Origin: Syntrophomonas sp.
GTDB lineage: Bacteria > Bacillota > Syntrophomonadia > Syntrophomonadales > Syntrophomonadaceae
Direction: 5' to 3'
NCBI GenBank assembly: GCA_016841875.1
Contig: JAENYG010000003.1
Location: forward strand, 166,061 to 211,082
Length of the DNA stretch: 45,022 nucleotides
Part shown: piece by piece, positions 7,622 to 17,048 of the stretch
Layout of the letters: every line of letters begins with the position of its first letter
How positions within the stretch are numbered: the stretch's first letter is position 1
The notes under the pieces: model-generated
What the model was told of the DNA's origin: nothing
Databases searched by the model: none
Seen by the model: the letters and a program-made list of their open reading frames with translations, nothing else
Made by a program: the position numbers and the translations under genes

Positions 7622-9226
7622 ATGAAAAATTGGGATTTTCTCGAAGGTTTTGAAAAAAGAATGCAAATTTTGGCCGCTATTGACTCTATTGTCAACCGGC
7701 TCAACCGCAACATGGCCCTGGAGAACCTTTTTGAGCATGCCCAGTTGGACAATATTATATTTTCAGTCCTGGTGTTTATCATGGAAAGAACCCTCAGTGA
7801 GGATGAGGAATGCACCATCGACAGCATAAGCGCATTCCTGGAAAGCATTATTCCTGATTATACTCAGGATTTTCCAACCAATAACACCCGCCAACTGGCT
7901 GAATATATCATCAAAGACATCCTGCAAAATGGAGGGGAAGGCAGATATTATCCGGTTATGAAGTACGGAGAGGGATTGATCCCTACCCGCATAAGATTGA
8001 TAGATGATAAGCTCAAGGACAGCGATAAAGGTTACCTGGTAAGTTACCAGCTTACCAATCAGGGTTATGACCTGCTTTTCCGTACCAAGGAAGTGGAGCA
8101 GGAGATCAGCTTTACTATTGAAGAACTAAAACTGCGGGAACTCATCAAGCGCAAGAACTATAAGAAAGCTATCAGCCAGAGTGCTAATCTGCGGCAGATG
8201 ATACGACAGAAAAGGAATGATATAAGTCAGTTTATCCAGAGGATTCGAGAGAATATTTATGAGGTTGATATACAGGAATTTGAAAAACTGGTAGGCAGCA
8301 CCTACGCCCTCTTGGAAGAAGAGTATGGAACCATGAATGAAATTCATGATATGATAGTGCTTTCAGAGCAGCGCCTGCAGGAAGAGGAGAGTACCCGGGG
8401 CAGTCTGGATGAAGATATGAAGAAAGCACGCAGAGAGATCAGTATCATTCGCAGAAATATCACCAGTACCATAGACGAACAAAAACAAGTGATACTGGAG
8501 CGTCACAGCCTGTCCAGAATTTACAAAGACATGATCGAGGATTCTTTTTCCCTGTCGCTGGCCCGAGTTTATGACTTTGAGCAGGAAATCCTGGTTCCAC
8601 TGGGAAAATGTCCTGAAGAGAAGATCAACCATCTATGGGAACTGCTAAATCCGTTGTTTAAGCCTAATCCCAATAAGAATCTCAATCTGCTATCCCTGTA
8701 TGAACGCCAGGCCCGCATACGCCCTGAGGATGAGGCGGCAGAAGGCGTTTCCATTGTGGAACTGGGCGAAGATCAGGAACTGCAGAAAATTAAAAGGATA
8801 AATGCTGCCCACATAGAATTAATCCGCTCCATTCTGGAATTGGCTGCAATCAAAGGCTCTTCCTATCGATTTAGTGAATTGTATACCTGCCTGCGGAACC
8901 ATCTGGATATCTATAATCAGCTGATGGAGGATGATCAACTTTTCAAATCCATACTAAAGCTTTATGATCTAAATATTATCGATATCGGTGTCTGGCAAGC
9001 CCAACATGAAGAAGTGGTGGCCAATGCTACCGGAGAACTGGACGTAAACTTATGTTTATGTCACATTCAATACGACCGCCCGGATATGTACGGGGTCAGG
9101 AAAATAAGCATACAAAAGCCTGATGATAAGCTGTTTGAGGACGATCTTCTATACAAGCAGGATGATGCGGTTTATTCTAAACATATTGTTATCAGCGACT
9201 TTCTTATCGAGGTGGATATAGTATGA
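7622..9226 (+). CDS. jetA: Wadjet protein JetA (MukF/kleisin-like)
   Basis: The 534-residue protein starts after GCGAGGA, 18 bp behind jetD. Its place before a small winged-helix protein and an SMC-like ATPase, and its all-helical composition, identify it as JetA (DUF5716-type as I recall). JetA is the MukF/MksF-like kleisin that bridges the JetC ATPase heads. The N-terminus is a helical/winged-helix region, residues ~160-300 are long charged helices, and the C-terminus ends in a beta-rich segment (KHIVISDFLIEVDIV). It overlaps jetB by 4 bases (ATGA). Confidence 0.85.
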   Translation: MKNWDFLEGFEKRMQILAAIDSIVNRLNRNMALENLFEHAQLDNIIFSVLVFIMERTLSEDEECTIDSISAFLESIIPDYTQDFPTNNTRQLAEYIIKDILQNGGEGRYYPVMKYGEGLIPTRIRLIDDKLKDSDKGYLVSYQLTNQGYDLLFRTKEVEQEISFTIEELKLRELIKRKNYKKAISQSANLRQMIRQKRNDISQFIQRIRENIYEVDIQEFEKLVGSTYALLEEEYGTMNEIHDMIVLSEQRLQEEESTRGSLDEDMKKARREISIIRRNITSTIDEQKQVILERHSLSRIYKDMIEDSFSLSLARVYDFEQEILVPLGKCPEEKINHLWELLNPLFKPNPNKNLNLLSLYERQARIRPEDEAAEGVSIVELGEDQELQKIKRINAAHIELIRSILELAAIKGSSYRFSELYTCLRNHLDIYNQLMEDDQLFKSILKLYDLNIIDIGVWQAQHEEVVANATGELDVNLCLCHIQYDRPDMYGVRKISIQKPDDKLFEDDLLYKQDDAVYSKHIVISDFLIEVDIV

Positions 9227-9936
9227 GTTCAATAAATACCGCTTTGCAAATATTCAGAAAACTTTTAGACAAAGGACAGATTGAGCGAGAGAGCGATGGA
9301 GACCTTTTTCTGGAGTTTCGCAATGGAGAAGTCAGGTCTGTCCTGACCCATCTGGAGGAAGAGTTAGACTTCAAAATTGTTGAGGCTTCCAATACTTTCT
9401 ACCTGATTCCGGACAGCAGCAACAATTTGCTGGGTTTTGTAAGCAAAGATCTCCGTGAGTGGGTGGCTTCCGATGCCAGATTATTAGATAGTTATCTCCT
9501 CTGTTATATTTCCATGTATACCTTTTATCTTTTTTACGGCGGGCGTAATCGTAATCCCAAGCAAAGAGAATTCTTACGGGTCAGTAAATTATTGGAGGAA
9601 CTGGACCTGAGGCTGGGACGAGCTCTGGCTGATGACGAAGCCACAGCCGGTTTGGAAGAACGTTATGGCCTCAATTTTATCAAGCTGGCTGAACTCTGGG
9701 AGAGCAAACAAGATTTTGAGGAAAAGGCGCGCAAGACTAAAACCGGAACCATCCTTAATGCCTGCCGGCTGCTGGAACGCCAAAATTTGCTGCGGTTGGT
9801 GGATAATGACCGGGAAATTAGATGCACTCGCAAACTGGATGACTTAATGCTGAATTATTATTTAAGTGACACCCGGGTAGACGAGATCCACGCCTTATTC
9901 GAAGGGGGAAGCGAGCCGGATGCCAAAAATCAATAG
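9223..9936 (+). CDS. jetB: Wadjet protein JetB (MukE/kite-like)
   Basis: The 237-residue protein begins at the ATGA overlap with jetA and overlaps jetC by 17 bases. Size and position match JetB, the MukE/MksE-like KITE subunit that dimerises and binds JetA. Predicted winged-helix elements lie at residues ~1-70 and ~165-215 (ILNACRLLERQNLLRLVD is a typical recognition helix/wing). No enzymatic motif is expected or seen. Confidence 0.85.
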   Translation: MSSINTALQIFRKLLDKGQIERESDGDLFLEFRNGEVRSVLTHLEEELDFKIVEASNTFYLIPDSSNNLLGFVSKDLREWVASDARLLDSYLLCYISMYTFYLFYGGRNRNPKQREFLRVSKLLEELDLRLGRALADDEATAGLEERYGLNFIKLAELWESKQDFEEKARKTKTGTILNACRLLERQNLLRLVDNDREIRCTRKLDDLMLNYYLSDTRVDEIHALFEGGSEPDAKNQ

Positions 9937-12900
9937 GATCAGAATCGTTAATTTTTCATATAACAATGATACCCGTCATATAATTGACGAGATTTTTAAT
10001 TTCCATGGCGGTGAGGACGCTCTCTTGAACCTGGCCAATGGCGGCGGTAAAAGCGTTCTGGTGCAGCTTATGATGCAGGTTGTGGTGCCCGGCGTTAAGA
10101 TACAGGGTCGCAATATCGCAAGCTTTTTCCGCAAGAAAAAGTTACCATCGTATATTATGATGGAATGGAAACTGGACGGCGGGGGAGGGTACCTGCTTAC
10201 CGGTATTGGCATTACAGCTGGAGAAGCTTCGGAACAGGAAGGCTCCAGGCCGCAAGTGAGGTATTTTAATTTTACTTCAAAATATATCGGGGCCAATGCC
10301 TTCGATATTATCAGCATTCCGCTAATAGAGAGAAACGGCGAAGTTTTAGATATCAAGCCTTTCCGGGAAGCCCGTAAAATAATAGCCGACAAAGGAAAAA
10401 AAGATCCCTACCTGGTAGGATATTACCCGGAGGATGAAAAGGATCATTATGTTAAACGCCTGGCCGAATTTGGTATAGTCCAGGATGAATGGCGCAATAT
10501 CATAGCCAGGATCAATGACAGTGAAAACGGTTTGGAGGATCTATTCCAGAAGTACCGCAATTCCAGCCATTTGCTGGATGACTGGATCATTAAAACCGTG
10601 GAAAAAGTCATGTTTAAAAGCCCAAGCGAAGAACAGCAATTGGAAGCCATGCTGCAAAGCCTGGTGCAGGAGGTGGTGGAGAATGAGCACTTCATCATGG
10701 AAAAGCAGCTGTTTACCGGATTTCTTCAGAGGCTGCAGGAAGTACTTGCACAGCTGGGCGGCTTATTAAAGGATCTCGAAGATCAAAAACAACTGGCAGC
10801 AAACTTGGCTGCATTATATTTATACCTGAGCAAAGAGATAAATACCCGGCAAGATCAGCTGCAAATCAACCAGGAGGCAATAGATGCCGCTAAGATTGAG
10901 GAACAAAGGATAGAACTGGAGGAGCGCTCCCATGACTGTTTAATCAAACAAGGGGAGTATCAGGAAGCTCTGTCCAGGCTGACCACTGCCGAAGAAAGTT
11001 ACAGTGAGGCAGACGCCGCACTAAACCAGAGCAAAAAAGAGGAAACCATTATGCGAGCGGCCGGCCTGGCCATGGAAATCCGGCAGTTGAGCTCTGAATT
11101 GTCCGGGATCGAAGAGAACCTGGCCATGGCCAGGAAAGATTATGATAAGGATGAACGGGCCAGCCGCCTGGAATATGCTTTGAAAATCAGGTATCAAGAA
11201 CTGCTGAAATTGCTGGCAGCTGAGCTTGGCAATCTGCGGGCCGCACAAATTGACCGGCAAGAAAGACTGGCTGGTGAGAAGCAAGAACTGCAGGGTATGG
11301 AAATAGAAAAAAGCCACCTGGATTTGGATAAGGGAAGACTTGAAGAACGTTTGAGAACCTATAAGGAACAGGAGAATCGCCTTCAGAAGTGGCTGGGCAG
11401 GCAATGGATAAGAAATCTCCTGAGCGAACTGGAACCAGCGCAGATGGATCAAATCTACAACAGCTTGCTGGAAGCTAAAAAGCAGCTGCTGAGAGACCAT
11501 GAAAAAGTGCTGACAGAGAAGTCCTCCATTGCTCAACGCCAGCAGGACATAGACCAGGAATGGAAAGAAATCCAGACCAGCAGGGAGGATAATAATAGGG
11601 TTTTACTGGATCACCAACGTGAGCTGACTGCCTACCTGCAAAGGGAGCAAGAAGTAAAAAACATACTGGACCGCTATGGTTTTGATTCGTCCCTCTGTTT
11701 TGAAGGGGAGCGTCTGTCATCACTTTTTGCCAAACATATAAAAGAATTGGTGTACCAGACGGAGACAGCTGCCCGAACTCAAAAGGAGATCGTGGAATCA
11801 CTCTCTTCTATAAAGAATGGACACCTGCACACTTCTCAGGAGCTGGCATCTGTTCTGGCCGAGCTGGACATTGAGTATGACACCGGGGAAAGCTATCTGC
11901 GCAATCAAAGACCCGATATTCGCCGGAAAATGCTGAGTGGTAACCCCATTCTACCTTATACCTTTATCATGTCCAGGACAGACATAAACCGGATAGCGGA
12001 ATCAGGCGGCCTTGATATAGTCCAGCGCCGTATTATTCCCTTGATGGCCTACGAGGATTTGAATCTATTGATTGAAAACCAGGGCGGGATTGCCCGGCCT
12101 CGGGAGGAAATCGCTTTCGCCTGCCTGTATGAGGGCAGAATCTTTGATAATGAAAATTTAGAAGCACTGATTCTGGAGCTGGACAAAAAAGGGGAAGAGG
12201 CCGGAGAACGCCATAGCCACTATATCGAAGCTCACCATGCAGCTCTGCTGGATAGTTCAGCCTGTCATAGCTTTGATTATACTGCGGATTTTCGTTACGA
12301 ATTAGAGAAAGCAATAAGCTCCGGCAAGAAATGCGGTAAAGAATTAGATCAACAGCTTGCTAAGCTGGAAGAAGAAAAAAAACAGCTTATCCAGCAACGT
12401 AATCAACTGGATGAGGAAGCCAGGAAGCTGGCCGAAAACATTCCCCGGGCGGAGGAATCACTGCTGGCATTCCGGGAATATATGGAAAAAGAGCCTGACT
12501 ACCAGGAATGCCGTAGCAAGCTGGATCAAATTGGGCAGGAGCTGCTGAGCTTTGAACAAAAAAGGGGTCAACTGAACCAAAGCCTGGACAAACTGCAAAA
12601 TGATATATCTGTTGGGAAAAATCGTATCACGGAACTGGAAAGACAGGAACGGGCGGCTGAACAGCAATATCCTTTGTACCAGGATGCGACCCCAGCACAA
12701 GATGAAGCAGGAAGCGTCGAGGAACTGGAAAAACGTCTGAATGCCATAAAAGAAGGTTATAACCAGGAAATCGGACAACTAGAGCAACGGCAGCAGGATT
12801 TAACCGGAAATCGTCGGAAGACACAAAAGAAGCTTGATAAACTGGGACTTAACGAGGAGGATTACTCTTTAACCTTTTTTAATGAAAACGAACATGAATC

Positions 12901-14338
12901 CATTCAGGGAGAAATCATTCGCCTTGAAGCATTACTTAAAATAAAACAGGGAGAAAAAGAACTTGCATCCAGATCGGAAGCTGCTGCTGCCACGGCGATC
13001 AAAACCGCTATGGACGAGCTGATAAGACTTGGTGCTGAAGCCCCGCTTCCTCCCCAGGAGATAAAAGGCGATTTTAATGCGCGGCGAGTAAAGCTACGTC
13101 GGCAGGCTGAAGAACTCAACGAAATGAACAGAAACATTTCCCAAATATTATTCCGCTGCAACAGGAGCAGGGAGAATATTGAAAAAGCGGTGGATCTGAA
13201 CACTGTCGAAGCTGCCAAAACTTTTGTCCCCGAAGCAGATGTTTTGGCTCAGGCCTCTCGCTGGGAAGATGAGTTCCGCAAATTACAAAATAGCAATCAT
13301 GCCAATGCGGATACCATAAAGAATCATTACCTTCTCTGCAAAATGGATTTCCGGGAAAAGAATCTTAATCTGGACAGTATATTTAAAGGGCTCGACCCGC
13401 TCTGGGATAAAGCGCAAACAGAGTTTGATGATTTTTACTACCTATTTGAGCGAATGAGCCAGCATAGTGATAAACTGGGCGAGTTGATTGCCATTTATGA
13501 GTCTCAGCTGGCCAACCTGGAACGCAATAAAAAGGATATGGTCCAGCAAAGCTTTCTTCAGGGGCGGCGAATATTTGAAGAAATCAGCTTGATATCAGAG
13601 AGTTCCAAGGTTCGCCTGCAAGGCAGGTCCAGGCTGGTACAAATGCTGAGGATTGATCTGCAGTTTGATAATCATGAGTCTGCCCGGCAGCGGATGAATG
13701 AATATATTGAGGAGTGTATCAGCCAGGTCAGAGACAAAACCAGGCAGGAAAATAAAGATAATGAAGTGCGCAAGGTGGCAGCCCGTTTAATGTCCAGCCG
13801 CGAACTCCTCAATATATATATTGGCACGGCCCGAATACCGGTCAGTGTATTTAAAATTGACATGAACATGCAAAATAGCAGGCTAAAAAACTGGGAAGAC
13901 GCGGTACGGGAGAATTCAGGCGGGGAAAAATTCGTAGTTTTCTTTTCCTTGCTTTCCGCCTTGATGGCGTACACCCGAGCGCGAAATATGGAAGCACTGG
14001 GAGCCGACCCTGACACCGATACCCGGGTACTAATCATGGATAATCCCTTTGGCCCCATTTCATCGGAACATCTGCTCCAACCCATGTTTGAAATAGCTAA
14101 AAGGCACCGAACCCAGTTGATATGTTTATCCGACCTCAAGCAGAATTCCATTATGAACTGCTTTAACCTGATCTATATGCTCAAAGTGCGAACCGCAGCC
14201 ATAGGCGGTGATGAATACCTCAAATTTGAGGAGCATGTTCGGGATGAAAATACTTTACATAACGATGAAAAACTTGAAAAAGCCGTATACCGGGTATCAG
14301 ATTTTAAACAAATGCCTATGTTTGTGGACGAAGAGTAA
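9920..14338 (+). CDS. jetC: Wadjet protein JetC (SMC-like ATPase)
   Basis: The 1472-residue protein has the SMC layout. The N-terminal head carries the Walker A variant LANGGGKSVLVQL (GGGKS at 41-45). Long coiled coils surround a central non-coil hinge region. The C-terminal head carries the ABC signature SGGEK (about 1333-1337) and a Walker B VLIMDNPFG (Asp1374). The residue after the Walker B Asp is Asn rather than the usual catalytic Glu; I believe this DNPF form is normal in this branch but could not check. JetC hydrolyses ATP to extrude DNA loops and, with JetA and JetB, presents small circles to JetD. It ends the operon; no clear terminator follows. Confidence 0.9.
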   Translation: MPKINRIRIVNFSYNNDTRHIIDEIFNFHGGEDALLNLANGGGKSVLVQLMMQVVVPGVKIQGRNIASFFRKKKLPSYIMMEWKLDGGGGYLLTGIGITAGEASEQEGSRPQVRYFNFTSKYIGANAFDIISIPLIERNGEVLDIKPFREARKIIADKGKKDPYLVGYYPEDEKDHYVKRLAEFGIVQDEWRNIIARINDSENGLEDLFQKYRNSSHLLDDWIIKTVEKVMFKSPSEEQQLEAMLQSLVQEVVENEHFIMEKQLFTGFLQRLQEVLAQLGGLLKDLEDQKQLAANLAALYLYLSKEINTRQDQLQINQEAIDAAKIEEQRIELEERSHDCLIKQGEYQEALSRLTTAEESYSEADAALNQSKKEETIMRAAGLAMEIRQLSSELSGIEENLAMARKDYDKDERASRLEYALKIRYQELLKLLAAELGNLRAAQIDRQERLAGEKQELQGMEIEKSHLDLDKGRLEERLRTYKEQENRLQKWLGRQWIRNLLSELEPAQMDQIYNSLLEAKKQLLRDHEKVLTEKSSIAQRQQDIDQEWKEIQTSREDNNRVLLDHQRELTAYLQREQEVKNILDRYGFDSSLCFEGERLSSLFAKHIKELVYQTETAARTQKEIVESLSSIKNGHLHTSQELASVLAELDIEYDTGESYLRNQRPDIRRKMLSGNPILPYTFIMSRTDINRIAESGGLDIVQRRIIPLMAYEDLNLLIENQGGIARPREEIAFACLYEGRIFDNENLEALILELDKKGEEAGERHSHYIEAHHAALLDSSACHSFDYTADFRYELEKAISSGKKCGKELDQQLAKLEEEKKQLIQQRNQLDEEARKLAENIPRAEESLLAFREYMEKEPDYQECRSKLDQIGQELLSFEQKRGQLNQSLDKLQNDISVGKNRITELERQERAAEQQYPLYQDATPAQDEAGSVEELEKRLNAIKEGYNQEIGQLEQRQQDLTGNRRKTQKKLDKLGLNEEDYSLTFFNENEHESIQGEIIRLEALLKIKQGEKELASRSEAAAATAIKTAMDELIRLGAEAPLPPQEIKGDFNARRVKLRRQAEELNEMNRNISQILFRCNRSRENIEKAVDLNTVEAAKTFVPEADVLAQASRWEDEFRKLQNSNHANADTIKNHYLLCKMDFREKNLNLDSIFKGLDPLWDKAQTEFDDFYYLFERMSQHSDKLGELIAIYESQLANLERNKKDMVQQSFLQGRRIFEEISLISESSKVRLQGRSRLVQMLRIDLQFDNHESARQRMNEYIEECISQVRDKTRQENKDNEVRKVAARLMSSRELLNIYIGTARIPVSVFKIDMNMQNSRLKNWEDAVRENSGGEKFVVFFSLLSALMAYTRARNMEALGADPDTDTRVLIMDNPFGPISSEHLLQPMFEIAKRHRTQLICLSDLKQNSIMNCFNLIYMLKVRTAAIGGDEYLKFEEHVRDENTLHNDEKLEKAVYRVSDFKQMPMFVDEE

Positions 14339-14535
14339 TAATACCTGTTAGAAGCAGGCGGTTGAAAAGGCCACATTATCTTTGCCCAGCCGCTAATGAA
14401 TTCGCAGCTACTAATATTTGGTAAGGAGTGTTCCCGGTTGCTCTAGTTGAAATATTATTGCCGGGGTAAATTGATTTGCTGGGTAATAAAATTGCACCCT
14501 AACGGACAATAAATTCTCCGTTACCATATCAACGC

Positions 14536-14735
14536 GGGTCCTAAGATTTAAATCTATTTAGTGAACTTATAGTCTATAAACACTATTTTTGCTCCTGATT
14601 ATTTGCGATTTAAGCCCCCTAAAATAATTTTCACGATGTTTATATCATGGAGTTATTAAATGAAGCAGATCAGAAGCGTATATCAAACAGACACAACTGG
14701 GTATAATCATGCCTGGCAGCTAAATCATACAAACA
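14536..14735 (+). repeat. ~200-bp dispersed repeat, copy A (partner 44684-44880)
   Basis: Both copies begin GGTCCTA and share GAACTTATAGTC, CACTATTTTTGCTCCT, ATTATTTGCGATTTAA, GCCCCTAA, ATATC-TGGAGTTAT and an ATGAA start followed by a more diverged stretch ending GAAAACAGG/CAAACAGG. In copy A an ATG at 14660 opens a 58-codon frame to 14836; copy B opens a 40-codon frame from 44809. The two peptides share little, so a coding role is doubtful. It could be a MITE-like element or a mobile leader. Confidence 0.7.
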
Positions 14736-14911
14736 GGTTAAAAACCAAGATCAATCAGATAAGCACAGTGGGTCACTTTTTGCGTGACAATCCCGCACCT
14801 TGCCCCGACCTCATTTCCTTGCTCAGGTATGTTTAACCCATTAATAACATGCTTTAGTATACTGAACTGGAAAAAGCAAATCCCTATCTATTATCTAAGA
14901 AAAAAGCTTTA

Positions 14912-15127
14912 TCAAGCATGTTTGATTTCAAGTGTAGACATACCAGATTTTCTTAACTTGCTTGGCAAAATTGATTTTAGTTCAACTTTATCTTCTGAAG
15001 GAGTAAACATCGAAAACAAATAATATACCGGACTATAACATAGCAGGAATACTGCAAGTGCGACCATAGCAGGGAAACAACAAATACAACAAATACACCG
15101 AACAATAAATAGCTTTTTACTATACAT
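14912..15127 (-). CDS. Small membrane protein
   Basis: This 71-residue minus-strand frame is preceded by an excellent ribosome site (GAAGGAGAGTG, seven bases before ATG), which is why I prefer it to the overlapping plus-strand frame. Residues ~5-40 are hydrophobic and Cys-rich (LFIVRCICCICCFPAMVALA), giving one or two membrane helices; the tail is polar (TPSEDKVELKS). Family is not recognised. It could be a truncated longer protein. Confidence 0.5.
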   Translation of the reverse strand: MYSKKLFIVRCICCICCFPAMVALAVFLLCYSPVYYLFSMFTPSEDKVELKSILPSKLRKSGMSTLEIKHA

Positions 15128-15789
15128 ATTTTCACTCTCCTTCTCTATTTTTTCCCAACTTCATGAGTGTTGACAATAAATAATGCAACTTCCGTTCCAG
15201 TTTTGCGTTTAATTAAAAATAATCTTCATAATTAAATATAAAGCCCCTAACCGGGACGTTATAAAACCTTTTTATATACAATTATCAAATATCAACAGCC
15301 AGTTAACTTGTATCATAGTTGTCACCATTCTGTTAGATACCTAAGATAACCGTGACAATCATGATACACTTCTGTTACAAAGCCAGGAAGGCACACTATT
15401 ATCTTTTTCCCCGTAATTTAGCCACTGGTGAATTGTAAAACTAAGTGTCATTTAAAGCAAAGAGAGTCCCACCGGGACCATCTCATCTGTAGTATGGAAT
15501 TTGGCCTCGGATAAGGTACAATATACAGAAAATATATAACCCCATACAGCTGGAAACAGATCAACTGAAAGATCGGATACTGCATAAGGAATTCCCATAT
15601 TAGGACATGCAACAACGAAAGCGGGGAAGAAGCCAGGCTGCATTATAAGCTTACGGAGATTCAGAATGGAGATTAATATTAGATAGTTCGACATAGCATA
15701 TACCATATTTATGGTATAATTTGCCTATATTTATTCCTGATATTGACAGGATTCTTGCAGAGACGATGATGATTGCCAGCGATACATAG
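15128..15789. other. Gene-poor stretch
   Basis: No convincing gene. An 84-codon minus-strand frame at 15452-15706 has hydrophobic segments but no ribosome site and no recognisable family. AT-rich sequence before 15790 could include a promoter (TATGGTATAAT at ~15711-15721) for the histidine kinase. Confidence 0.4.
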
Positions 15790-16797
15790 ATGCAAAACGT
15801 CCCCTTATGTCTAATTAACTGTTATTTAGACGTAAATAATGCATGGTTAATGGCTTTCGGCTATAATCGGGCAGACGTTTTGGGTCATACGTTTTCTGAA
15901 CTCAACGTTTTTTACGATCAAGAGGATCTTTATAATAAGAGGGTACGGTTAGATGAGAACCAAACCCTTTATAATTATGAACTTCCTTATCGAACGATTA
16001 ACGGTGAAACACGCATGGGATTAGCCTCCTCGGAGACTCTCAACATGAATGGGATGGATTGTTTTTTACACACCATGATCGATATAACCGCTAATAAGGA
16101 ACTGGAAGCCAATATAGCCCGACTGGACCGCTTAAATCTCATCGGAGAAATGGCGGCCAGCATCGGACACGAAATAAGGAATCCCATGACGGCTGTGCGA
16201 GGATTTATTCAGTTGTTAAAGCAACAGGAATACTATGCCAAAGATGAGGTATATTTTGACCTAATGATAGAAGAATTAGATCGGGCCAACGGTATAATAT
16301 CCGAATATTTAGGAATGGCCAAGGATAAAAGAATAGAACTGCAGCCCCAATACCTTGATGAGATAGCTAAATCTCTTTATCCGTTGATTCAAGCTGAAGC
16401 TAATCGGCAAGAGATGGATGTTAAACTAGAACTGGGCAAACCTCCGATGCCTATAATTGATGCTAATGAAATCCGGCAGTTAATTCTCAACATGGCTAGA
16501 AACGGTATTGAAGCTATGTTACCCGGTGGGATGTTAACTATTGGTACAACGTTGGAAAATGATGAAATCATCCTCTTCATCAAGGATGAAGGTCAAGGCC
16601 TTCCTCTCGACATCCTTGATAAGATCGGCACACCTTTTGTTTCCACTAAAGATAACGGAACCGGCTTGGGTCTGGCTATATGCTATAGCATTGCTGCTCG
16701 CCAAAATGCCAGGATCGATTATATGACTGGTTCTGAGGGTACTACTTTTAATGTTTGCTTCCCAAGACCTGTTGAACAGATTTCACTATTTCAGTAA
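15790..16797 (+). CDS. PAS-domain histidine kinase, possibly 5'-truncated
   Basis: The 335-residue protein has a PAS domain (CYLDVNNAWLMAFGYNRADV to about residue 100), a HisKA domain with phosphoacceptor His127 in IGHEIRNPM, and a HATPase_c domain with N-box (NMARNGIEAM, Asn238), G1 (DEGQG, 266-270) and G2 (GTGLGL, 290-295). No membrane segment is present. The start is doubtful: there is no ribosome site, and the first PAS strands before CYLDVNN look mangled, so an upstream sensory part may have been lost. It is of the KinA/KinB-like soluble type common in spore formers. No response regulator gene is nearby. Confidence 0.75.
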   Translation: MQNVPLCLINCYLDVNNAWLMAFGYNRADVLGHTFSELNVFYDQEDLYNKRVRLDENQTLYNYELPYRTINGETRMGLASSETLNMNGMDCFLHTMIDITANKELEANIARLDRLNLIGEMAASIGHEIRNPMTAVRGFIQLLKQQEYYAKDEVYFDLMIEELDRANGIISEYLGMAKDKRIELQPQYLDEIAKSLYPLIQAEANRQEMDVKLELGKPPMPIIDANEIRQLILNMARNGIEAMLPGGMLTIGTTLENDEIILFIKDEGQGLPLDILDKIGTPFVSTKDNGTGLGLAICYSIAARQNARIDYMTGSEGTTFNVCFPRPVEQISLFQ

Positions 16798-16942
16798 TAT
16801 TGCTATATCCATCAAAATCAGGTAAAAGCAGGAATGGTAAGCAAACCTGAGGAATATCGATGGAGTAGTTGTCAAGTATATTATGGTGGTTTGATGACCA
16901 TATGGTTAAGTTCGTTATTCAAGGTGAGCTGATCTAAGAAGG

Positions 16943-16997
16943 AAAAAAGACGGTGCTTCTTGACCAGCTATTCCGTCAAGTTCTGGACACACCGTCT
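16943..16997 (-). terminator. Rho-independent terminator of the chemoreceptor gene
   Basis: On the minus strand AGACGGTG (16997-16990) pairs with CACCGTCT (16955-16948), with an inner TTGAC/GTCAA stem, and is followed by T6 (16948-16943). It lies ~50 bp after the chemoreceptor stop. Confidence 0.75.
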
Positions 16998-17048
16998 ATC
17001 TCTGGACATTTAAGGCTAACTATAACAGTAATTGAGAGTAATAATTTT

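Noticed and set aside
14784-15023. Plus-strand 79-codon frame
   Set aside because: It overlaps the minus-strand frame at 14912-15127, which has a far better ribosome site.
15452-15706. Minus-strand 84-codon frame with hydrophobic segments
   Set aside because: No ribosome site, no family recognised and relic-rich surroundings; probably chance or a decayed fragment.
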